Assembly (NCBI RefSeq): GCF_015024225.1
Contig: NZ_JACJGM010000027.1
Coordinates: forward strand, 34,349 to 98,348
From: Nocardioides lijunqiniae
GTDB taxonomy: Bacteria; Actinomycetota; Actinomycetes; Propionibacteriales; Nocardioidaceae
Direction: 5' to 3'
Length of the DNA stretch: 64,000 nucleotides
Shown one piece after another: positions 52,500-61,632 of the stretch. The number at the start of each line of letters is the position of its first letter. Within the stretch, counting starts at the first letter, position 1. The translations under genes were made by a program, and so were the position numbers. The notes under the pieces are model-generated. The model had not been told where the DNA came from. It saw only the letters and a program-made list of their open reading frames with translations, and did no database searches.

Positions 52500-53741
52500 G
52501 TGCTGCAGCGTCTCGGGTTCCCCGCCGTCGGCGACCACCGCCGGTTCGTCACCGCCCTCGCGATCGACGCGATGGGCAGCGGCGTCTTCATGCCCGTCTC
52601 GATGCTCTACTTCCTGGTCACGACCGACCTCACGCTCGTGCAGGTGGGCGGCGCGATCTCCCTGGCCAGCCTGGTGGCGCTGCCGGCCGGCCCGCTGCTC
52701 GGCTCGGTGGTCGACCGCGTCGGCGCCAAGCGGGTGCTGCTCGCCGGCAACGCCCTCCAGGCGATCGGCTTCGCCGCCTTCCTCGTGGCCGACTCGTTCG
52801 CCGTGGTCACGCTCTGGACCGTGGTGGTCACCATCGGCCGCACCGCCTTCTGGGGCTCCTTCGGCAACATCGTCGCGGCCATCTCGGCGCCGGGGGAGCG
52901 GGAGAAGTGGTTCGGCTTCCTCGGCGCCCTGCGCAACGTCGGCTTCGCGGTCGGCGGGCTGGTCGCCGGCGCCGCCATCACCATCGGCACGCAGTCGGCC
53001 TACGCCACGGTCGTGGTCGCCAACGCCGCGTCGTACGCCGTCGCGCTGGCGCTGCTGCTGGCCGTCCCCGCCACCCACCGCGGTACGGCGGTCAGCACCG
53101 AGCCGGGCTCGTGGGCGGTGGTCCTGCGCGACCGCCCCTACCGCGTGCTCTTCCTCGGCCAGCTCGCCTACTCGACGTCGATGATGGCGCTCAACTTCGC
53201 GCTGCCCGTCTACGCCACCGAGGTGCTCGGGCTCGCGGGCTGGGTGACCGGGGCGATCTTCACCCTCAACACGATCATGGTGGGCTTCGGCCAGGGCCTG
53301 GTGGTGCGCGGGCTCACCGGGCGGGTGCGCTGGCGGGTGCTGATGGCGGCCAACGCGACGTTCGCCGCGTCGTTCGTGGTGCTGCTCGGCGCCAGCCGGC
53401 TCTCGGCCGTCCTCGCGACGGTGGTCGTGCTCACCGGCTCGGTCGTCTACACCGTCGGCGAGCTGCTCGGCGGACCCGTGCACGGCGCCCTCTCCGCGGA
53501 GGCGGCGCCCGAGCACCTGCGCGGGCGCTACCTCTCCCTGATCCAGCTCGCGTGGAACGGCTCGGGCGCCGCCGCGCCGGTCGGCATCGCCTGGCTGCTC
53601 GACCTCGGTCCGGAGCCGGTGTGGCTGGCCTTCCTCGGCGTCGCGGTGGTGGGCATGGTCTTCGCCGCTCGCCTCGGCGTCGTCATGCCGCGCGCGGCCG
53701 ACCGCGTGACCAACGCGGCGGAGGAGCCGCAGGCCGCCTGA
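52500..53741 (+). CDS. MFS transporter
   Basis: A 413-residue protein with about 12 membrane helices and the MFS loop LLGSVVDRVGAKRVLLAGN (motif A-like) between helices 2 and 3. The second half starts after a loop at about residue 200. GTG 52500 has a strong aaggagg ribosome site at 52485-52491. Similar to drug or small-molecule exporters; the substrate is not evident. It is divergent from the glpK-DUF1028 operon. Confidence 0.88.
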   Translation: MLQRLGFPAVGDHRRFVTALAIDAMGSGVFMPVSMLYFLVTTDLTLVQVGGAISLASLVALPAGPLLGSVVDRVGAKRVLLAGNALQAIGFAAFLVADSFAVVTLWTVVVTIGRTAFWGSFGNIVAAISAPGEREKWFGFLGALRNVGFAVGGLVAGAAITIGTQSAYATVVVANAASYAVALALLLAVPATHRGTAVSTEPGSWAVVLRDRPYRVLFLGQLAYSTSMMALNFALPVYATEVLGLAGWVTGAIFTLNTIMVGFGQGLVVRGLTGRVRWRVLMAANATFAASFVVLLGASRLSAVLATVVVLTGSVVYTVGELLGGPVHGALSAEAAPEHLRGRYLSLIQLAWNGSGAAAPVGIAWLLDLGPEPVWLAFLGVAVVGMVFAARLGVVMPRAADRVTNAAEEPQAA

Positions 53742-53775
53742 GGTTCACGCCGCGCCCCCGGGGCAGGATGCCCCC

Positions 53776-54444
53776 GTGCTCAACGACCTCGCGCGGCAGA
53801 CCCGCACCATGCTGTTCCTCCAGATGCTGGGGCCGGCGATCGCGATCGGCTCCTTCTTCGGGATCGCGGACGAGCACTGGGGCGTGGTCCTCACGCTGTT
53901 CTGCCTGGGCCTGCTCGTCACCGTCGGCTGGGGCGTCGGGGTCCTCGTGTGGACCCGACGCGTCGACCGCGCCTTCAAGACGGTCCTGACGAGTGCGGGG
54001 GAGCAGCTCGTGACCGGGCGGGTGACGGGCGTCCCCGTCCCGGGACGCGTGGTGCGCCGACGGACGGCGGCCGGCCGGCCGGCGTACCTGGCCTCCACGC
54101 CGTCCGCGATCGCCGGTCCGGCGGCGGTGCTGGTCGTGACCGTGCTGGCCGACGACGGGCCGCGCCGCGTCGGCGCCCTGGTGCCGGCCACGATCGGGCT
54201 CGAGAAGCGCGACGCGCCGGTGGCCGTGCTGCTGCACCCCGACGAGCGCGAGGCCGCGGTGGTCGACGACCGGGTCACGCCCGAGCAGGTCGCCGCCATC
54301 GCGGCGGACCCGCGGTGGGAGTCCGCGGCGCTGCCCACCGACCGCACGGTCGGCGGCGGCTACCTGCCGATGCTCGGCTGCGCGCTCCTGGGGCTGGCCT
54401 CCGGCCTCGGGCTCGACCTGCTGGTGGTCGCGCTCGCCACCTGA
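53776..54444 (+). CDS. Hypothetical membrane protein
   Basis: A 222-residue protein with two N-terminal membrane helices (about 12-30, 37-58), a cytosolic domain of mixed beta character (60-190) and a C-terminal hydrophobic hairpin (about 195-222). No motif is recognised. GTG start. It may belong to the same transcript as the MFS gene 35 bp upstream. Composition fits a real gene. Confidence 0.7.
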   Translation: MLNDLARQTRTMLFLQMLGPAIAIGSFFGIADEHWGVVLTLFCLGLLVTVGWGVGVLVWTRRVDRAFKTVLTSAGEQLVTGRVTGVPVPGRVVRRRTAAGRPAYLASTPSAIAGPAAVLVVTVLADDGPRRVGALVPATIGLEKRDAPVAVLLHPDEREAAVVDDRVTPEQVAAIAADPRWESAALPTDRTVGGGYLPMLGCALLGLASGLGLDLLVVALAT

Positions 54445-54504
54445 GCCACGGACTCACTAGGGTGTGGGGCGTCCACTGTGAACGTTCCAAACCAGGAGGT
54501 CCCC

Positions 54505-55533
<1,029 letters not shown>

Positions 55534-55548
55534 TCCGGCTGGCCCTAC

Positions 55549-56961
55549 TCAGTGCTCGACGGCTGACAGGTCCAGCTCGCGGGGCGTGAGCGCCGCGACG
55601 ACGACGGCGACCGCGAGCATCGCCAGCCCTCCGGCGAGGCCCACCCGGGCGAGGGCCTCGCTGAGGGTGGCGGGGCCCAGCCCGGCGGTGGTCGCGATGC
55701 TGCCCAGGATGGCGACGCCGAGCACGGCGCCGATCTCGTAGCTGGACTCCTCGAGGACCGCCGCACTGCCCGCCTGGTCGAGCGGGGCGCCGGCCATGAT
55801 CACGGCCGACCCGACGGCCAGCGACGCCAGCCCGAGCCCGACCAGGCCGAGCGCGATGGCCACGCCGGGGTAGCCGAGCGGCTGGGGGAGCACGGTCAGC
55901 AGCAGCAGCCCGGCCGAGCCCACGACGAGCCCGCCGGTGAGCACGGAGCGGGCGCCGATGCGCGCCGCCAGCGCGGGCGCGAACGGTCCGGCGATCACGC
56001 CACCGGCCGCCATCGGCAGCAGGGCGACGCCGGCGCGCAGCGGGCGGTAGCCCTCGGAGAGCTGCAGCCACTGGGCCACGAGCAGGAGCAGCCCGGCCAT
56101 CGCGAAGCTCGTCACCAGCGCGGTGAGCACGCCGGCGCTGAACGCGCGTCCCTTGAACAGCCGGAGCTCCAGCATCGGCGCGCCCACGCTCAGGCAGCGG
56201 CGTACGAACACCGTCAGCGCGACGACCGCGACCACGGCCACCAGCACCGAGTCGGTCTCGGGGCCGTGCTTGCCGAGCTGCTTGATGGCGTGCACCAGCG
56301 CGACCATTCCAAGCATCGAGGAGACGAGGGTGATCGCGTCGAGCCGTCCGGGGCGCGCCGAGCGGCTCTCGGGCAGCAGCAGCAGCGAGGCGACGACCGC
56401 GACGACCATCACCGGCACGTTGAACAGGAACGCCGAGTGCCAGCTGAAGCGCTCCAGCAGCGCGCCGCCCACGATCGGGCCGAGCGCGCCGCCCACGGCG
56501 GCCACCGAGCCCCAGATGCCCAGCGCCGTGGCGCGCTCGCGCGGGTCGGCGAAGAGCGTGCGGATCAGCGACAGGGTGGAGGGCATGATCATCGCGCCGC
56601 CGGCGCCGAGGAGGGCGCGCACGGCGATGACCTCGGCCGGGCTGTCGGCGACGAGCACGAGCAGGGAGGCCGCGCCGAACACCGTGAAGCCGGCCACCAG
56701 CATCCGGCGCCGGCCCCAGCGGTCGCCGAGCGAGCCGGCCGCGACGAGCAGGCCGGCGAGCACCAGCGGGTAGGCGTCGACCATCCACAGCAGCTCGACC
56801 GACGACGGCCTCAGGTCGGCGGACATGTCGGGCAGGGCGAGGTTGAGGATCGTCATGTCCATCACGACGACGAGCAGGCTCGCCGAGAGCACCGCGAGGC
56901 CGGCCCAGCGGCGGCGGACCGACGGCGTCTGCTCGGTCGTGGTGGGGAGGGCGGCGCTCAT
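55549..56961 (-). CDS. DHA2-family (14-TM) MFS drug exporter
   Basis: A 470-residue exporter of the EmrB/QacA type with 14 hydrophobic segments. The membrane-embedded acidic residue in VVMDMTILNLALPDM, motif A LGDRWGRRRMLVAGF and motif C-like ALGPIVGGALLERF are present. Exports multiple cationic drugs or dyes in relatives such as LfrA. Its ATG overlaps the TetR stop (ATGA at 56958-56961), so repressor and pump are one operon. Confidence 0.93.
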   Translation of the reverse strand: MSAALPTTTEQTPSVRRRWAGLAVLSASLLVVVMDMTILNLALPDMSADLRPSSVELLWMVDAYPLVLAGLLVAAGSLGDRWGRRRMLVAGFTVFGAASLLVLVADSPAEVIAVRALLGAGGAMIMPSTLSLIRTLFADPRERATALGIWGSVAAVGGALGPIVGGALLERFSWHSAFLFNVPVMVVAVVASLLLLPESRSARPGRLDAITLVSSMLGMVALVHAIKQLGKHGPETDSVLVAVVAVVALTVFVRRCLSVGAPMLELRLFKGRAFSAGVLTALVTSFAMAGLLLLVAQWLQLSEGYRPLRAGVALLPMAAGGVIAGPFAPALAARIGARSVLTGGLVVGSAGLLLLTVLPQPLGYPGVAIALGLVGLGLASLAVGSAVIMAGAPLDQAGSAAVLEESSYEIGAVLGVAILGSIATTAGLGPATLSEALARVGLAGGLAMLAVAVVVAALTPRELDLSAVEH

Positions 56962-57518
56962 CGGGCACCCGCCCCGTCGAGGAAGGTCGAGACCACCAGG
57001 TCGGCCATGCCCTTGGCCGCGACGTCGCCGGACTGCAGTGCCTCGCGCGAGGCGATCATCAGCCCGTAGGTGGTGTGGCTCAGCCAGACCGCCGGGACGT
57101 CACGGCGTACGACGCCGGCCTCCTGCGCGGCGCGGAAGAACTTGACCTCGAGCTCCTGGAGCTCGGCCATCCGGGCGGCCAGGTCGGGCTGGGACAGCAT
57201 GCACGGGTCGCTCAGCGCGTAGGCGAAGTCCTCGGCGTCCTGGACGAACGCCGCCAGCATCGTGCGCAGGCACGCCTCGATCCGCTCGGCGTCCCCGGAC
57301 GCGGCGACGCCGGACATGTCGACCTCGGCCTGGCCCCGCTCCCAGCGCTCCAGCGACCGCTGCGCGATCTCGTGCACGAGCGCCTCGCGGGTGGCGAAGT
57401 GGCGGTGCAGGGTCGCGCGACCGATGCCGATGGCGGCGGCCACCTCGGCCATCGAGGCGGTGGGGTCGGCGTTGAGGCAGCGCAGGGCGGCGTCCAGCAC
57501 CTCGTCGCGGGTCTGCAT
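56958..57518 (-). CDS. TetR-family repressor of the adjacent drug exporter
   Basis: A 186-residue regulator with HTH SMAEVAAAIGIGRATLHRHF and a helical ligand domain. It is the first gene of the repressor-exporter operon, like LfrR-LfrA in mycobacteria but in the same direction. A perfect inverted repeat at 57553-57572, 35 bp upstream of the start, is a likely autoregulatory operator. Confidence 0.92.
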   Translation of the reverse strand: MQTRDEVLDAALRCLNADPTASMAEVAAAIGIGRATLHRHFATREALVHEIAQRSLERWERGQAEVDMSGVAASGDAERIEACLRTMLAAFVQDAEDFAYALSDPCMLSQPDLAARMAELQELEVKFFRAAQEAGVVRRDVPAVWLSHTTYGLMIASREALQSGDVAAKGMADLVVSTFLDGAGAR

Positions 57519-57552
57519 GGCGGGAATCCGATCTGGGACAAGAGTGGCTCAG

Positions 57553-57572
57553 GTGAGACACCACTGTCTCAC
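57553..57572. promoter_or_regulatory. Predicted TetR operator
   Basis: GTGAGACA-CCAC-TGTCTCAC is a perfect inverted repeat with 8-bp arms and a 4-nt centre, in the 166-bp divergent region between the TetR-exporter operon and the APC permease gene. A lone gtgagac half site recurs at 57610-57616. Length and symmetry fit a TetR dimer site. Confidence 0.75.
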
Positions 57573-57684
57573 AACAGGCAAGTCGGCACCTCATCGGCGA
57601 CGCGCGGACGTGAGACGGCCACGTTTGTGCGAATGTGAGCAGTGGAAGCGTGGGTGAGGATCGTCGTCGAGCGGGAGGCAGCAC

Positions 57685-59142
57685 ATGTCCGGACAGAGCA
57701 CGGAAGCCGTCGACGTCAACGGGTCGGAGCCCGACCTGAAGCGGGTCCTCGGGCCCAAGCTGCTGCTGCTGTTCATCGTCGGTGACATCCTCGGCGCGGG
57801 CATCTACGCCGTCACCGGCGAGATGGCGCTCGAGGTCGGCGGCATCGTGTGGGTGCCGTTCCTGGTGGCGTTCTTCGTGGCCACGCTGACCGCGCTGTCC
57901 TACCTCGAGCTGGTCACCAAGTACCCCCAGGCCGCCGGCGCCGCGCTCTACGCCCACAAGGCGTTCGGCATCCACTTCATCACCTTCCTGGTGGCCTTCG
58001 CGGTCGTCTGCTCCGGCATCACCAGCGCGTCCACGTCGGCCAACCTGCTCGCCACCAACCTGCTCGCCGGCATCAACGGCGTCGGCGGCGACGTCGCCTC
58101 GGGCAACACCGCCGTGACGGTCGTGGCCATGGCGTTCATGCTGCTGCTGGCGGTCATCAACCTGCGCGGCGTCGGTGAGAGCGTGAAGTTCAACGTCATC
58201 CTGACCCTGGTCGAGATGGCGGCGCTCGCGATCGTCATCGGCATCGGGTTCTTCGTCATCGCCAAGGGCGACGGCGACATCGGGCGCGTCGCGGACTTCG
58301 AGTCCGGCGGCGACCGCGGCCTCTTCCTGGCGGTCACGGTGGCGACCGCGATCGCGTTCTTCGCGATGGTCGGCTTCGAGGACTCGGTCAACATGGTCGA
58401 GGAGACGCAGAACCCGCTCAAGATCTTCCCGCGCGTGATGCTCACCGGTCTCGGCATCGCCGTGATCGTCTACATCCTCGTGGCGATCTCGGTGATCGCG
58501 GTGATCCCGCAGTCCGACATCGAGTCGGTCGTCGCCGAGGAGGGCAAGGTCCTCCTCAACGTCGTCTCCACGGGCGCGCCGGACTTCCCGATCGACAAGA
58601 TCTTCCCGTTCCTCACGGTCTTCGCCGTGGCCAACACCGCGCTGATCAACATGCTGATGGCCAGTCGCCTGCTCTACGGCCTCGCCCGCCAGGACGTCCT
58701 CCCGCGGGTGCTGGGCAAGGTGCTCCCCGGCCGCCGCACGCCGTACGCCGGCATCGCGTTCTCGACGGCCCTCGCGCTCGGCCTGATCCTCGCGGTCACG
58801 TTCCTCGCCGACACCTCGGTGATCAAGGCCCTCTCGGGCACCACCGCGCTGCTCCTGCTCTGCGTCTTCGCGGTCGTCAACATCGCCTGCGTGGTGCTGC
58901 GCCGCGACGCCACGGCCGACGGCGGCTTCAACGCACCGTCCTGGTCGCCGTACGTCGCCGGTGCCGCCTGCCTGTTCCTGGTCGGGCCGTGGGCCCGCGA
59001 CCGCGACAACTGGGTGCAGTACTCCGTGGCCGCCGGGCTGCTCGGTGTCGGCATCGTGCTGTGGGCGCTGACCTGGATGACCAACCGCGGGATCCGCGCC
59101 AAGAAGACCGGCTTCCGCGACATCGAGCACCTGAAGGAGTAG
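57685..59142 (+). CDS. APC-family amino-acid permease
   Basis: The 485-residue transporter has about 12 membrane helices and APC signatures: LLLLFIVGDILGAGIYAVTG in helix 1, YLELVTKYPQAAGAALYAHK and a helix 6-region VATAIAFFAMVGFEDSVNMV with EETQNP. Likely proton-coupled amino-acid import; the substrate is unknown. ATG start. Divergent from the TetR-exporter operon and may share its operator region. Confidence 0.92.
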   Translation: MSGQSTEAVDVNGSEPDLKRVLGPKLLLLFIVGDILGAGIYAVTGEMALEVGGIVWVPFLVAFFVATLTALSYLELVTKYPQAAGAALYAHKAFGIHFITFLVAFAVVCSGITSASTSANLLATNLLAGINGVGGDVASGNTAVTVVAMAFMLLLAVINLRGVGESVKFNVILTLVEMAALAIVIGIGFFVIAKGDGDIGRVADFESGGDRGLFLAVTVATAIAFFAMVGFEDSVNMVEETQNPLKIFPRVMLTGLGIAVIVYILVAISVIAVIPQSDIESVVAEEGKVLLNVVSTGAPDFPIDKIFPFLTVFAVANTALINMLMASRLLYGLARQDVLPRVLGKVLPGRRTPYAGIAFSTALALGLILAVTFLADTSVIKALSGTTALLLLCVFAVVNIACVVLRRDATADGGFNAPSWSPYVAGAACLFLVGPWARDRDNWVQYSVAAGLLGVGIVLWALTWMTNRGIRAKKTGFRDIEHLKE

Positions 59143-59203
59143 CGCCGTCCCACGCCCGTCCGGCGAATCGGTCGGGGTGCCGCGCCCCCCGTAGGCTTGG
59201 CCG

Positions 59204-60544
59204 GTGAGCACCACCATCCCCGACCTCGCCGCCCTGCACGCCCTCGGGCCGGCCCAGCAGCCGACGTACGGCGACCGTGCCGCGGTCGACGCGGCCGTCC
59301 AGCGCCTGCGCTCCGTGCCCCCGCTCGTCTTCGCCGGCGAGTGCGACGACCTCAAGGCCAAGATCGCGGCCGTCTCCCGGGGTGAGGCGTTCCTGCTCCA
59401 GGGCGGCGACTGCGCCGAGACGTTCTCCGGCGTCACCGCCGACAACGTGCGCAACAAGCTGCGGGTGCTGCTGCAGATGGCCGTCGTGCTGACGTACGCC
59501 GCCTCCGTGCCGGTCGTGAAGCTCGGCCGGATCGCCGGCCAGTACGCCAAGCCGCGCAGCTCCGACCTCGAGACCCGCGGCGACCTCACGCTGCCGGCCT
59601 ACCGCGGCGACGCGGTCAACGGCTACGACTTCACCGCCGAGTCGCGCGTGCACGACCCGCAGCGCCTCGTCGACGTCTACAACTCCTCGGCGGCCACGCT
59701 CAACCTGGTCCGCGCCTTCGTCACCGGTGGCTACGCCGACCTGCGCCAGGTCCACACCTGGAACACCGACTTCGTGCGCGACTCCGTCGCCGGCCAGCAG
59801 TACGAGAAGCTCGCCCACGAGATCGACCGGGCGATGGCGTTCATGGAGGCCATCGGCGCCGACCCCGACGAGTTCCACCGCGTCGACTTCCACTCCTCGC
59901 ACGAGGCGCTGGTGCTGGAGTACGAGCACGCCCTCACCCGCATCGACTCCCGCACCCAGCAGCCCTACGACGTCTCCGCGCACTTCGTGTGGATCGGCGA
60001 GCGCACCCGCCAGCTCGACAACGCCCACGTCGAGCTGCTGCGCCACATCAAGAACCCGATCGGGGTCAAGCTCGGCCCCACGACGACCCCCGACGACGCG
60101 CTCGCGCTCGCGGCCCGGCTCAACCCCGACAACGAGGCCGGCCGGCTCACATTCATCACGCGCTTCGGCGCCGGCAAGATCCGCGACGGCCTGCCGCAGC
60201 TGGTCGAGAAGGTCACCGCCGAGGGCGTCAACGTCGCCTGGGTCTGCGACCCCATGCACGGCAACACCTTCGAGGCCAGCTCGGGCTACAAGACCCGCGC
60301 GTTCGGCGACGTGATCGAGGAGGTGCAGGGCTTCTTCGACGTCCACCACGCCCTCGGCACGTGGCCCGGCGGCGTGCACGTCGAGCTGACCGGCGACGAC
60401 GTCACCGAGTGCGTCGGCGGCGGCGAGGACCTGCTCGAGGCCGACCTGGGCGGGCGCTACGAGTCGGTCTGCGACCCGCGCCTGAACCGCGTGCAGTCGC
60501 TGGAGCTCGCCTTCCTGGTCGCCGAGATGCTGCGGCGCGCCTGA
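59204..60544 (+). CDS. aroG: Class II 3-deoxy-7-phosphoheptulonate synthase
   Basis: A 446-residue type II DAHP synthase, first step of the shikimate pathway (PEP plus erythrose 4-phosphate). Features: [21 protein letters not shown] with the metal-binding Cys, [35 protein letters not shown] and [18 protein letters not shown]. The extra N-terminal and internal helices for aromatic amino-acid inhibition are length-compatible with M. tuberculosis AroG (Rv2178c), which lies in the same broad order. GTG start; the next gene begins 4 bp after the stop. Confidence 0.96.
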   Translation: MSTTIPDLAALHALGPAQQPTYGDRAAVDAAVQRLRSVPPLVFAGECDDLKAKIAAVSRGEAFLLQGGDCAETFSGVTADNVRNKLRVLLQMAVVLTYAASVPVVKLGRIAGQYAKPRSSDLETRGDLTLPAYRGDAVNGYDFTAESRVHDPQRLVDVYNSSAATLNLVRAFVTGGYADLRQVHTWNTDFVRDSVAGQQYEKLAHEIDRAMAFMEAIGADPDEFHRVDFHSSHEALVLEYEHALTRIDSRTQQPYDVSAHFVWIGERTRQLDNAHVELLRHIKNPIGVKLGPTTTPDDALALAARLNPDNEAGRLTFITRFGAGKIRDGLPQLVEKVTAEGVNVAWVCDPMHGNTFEASSGYKTRAFGDVIEEVQGFFDVHHALGTWPGGVHVELTGDDVTECVGGGEDLLEADLGGRYESVCDPRLNRVQSLELAFLVAEMLRRA

Positions 60545-60548
60545 GCCG

Positions 60549-61541
<993 letters not shown>

Positions 61542-61555
61542 TCACAGGGGCCGTA

Positions 61556-61605
61556 CGAAACTCGCGCTTCTGGTGTGAAGTTTCACCCCGGGAGCGTGAG
61601 TTTCG
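61556..61605. terminator. Long nested hairpin between convergent genes
   Basis: cgaaactcgcgcttc (61556-61570) pairs with ggagcgtgagtttcg (61591-61605) as a 15-bp stem, if two G-T wobbles are allowed. Its loop contains a second inverted repeat (ggtgtgaa/ttcacccc). A further gtgaaact follows at 61617. It lies between the aldolase stop and the helicase stop, so it can act as a bidirectional terminator; it lacks a T tract. Confidence 0.6.
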
Positions 61606-61632
61606 CCAGGTACCCGGTGAAACTCCTCCCGC

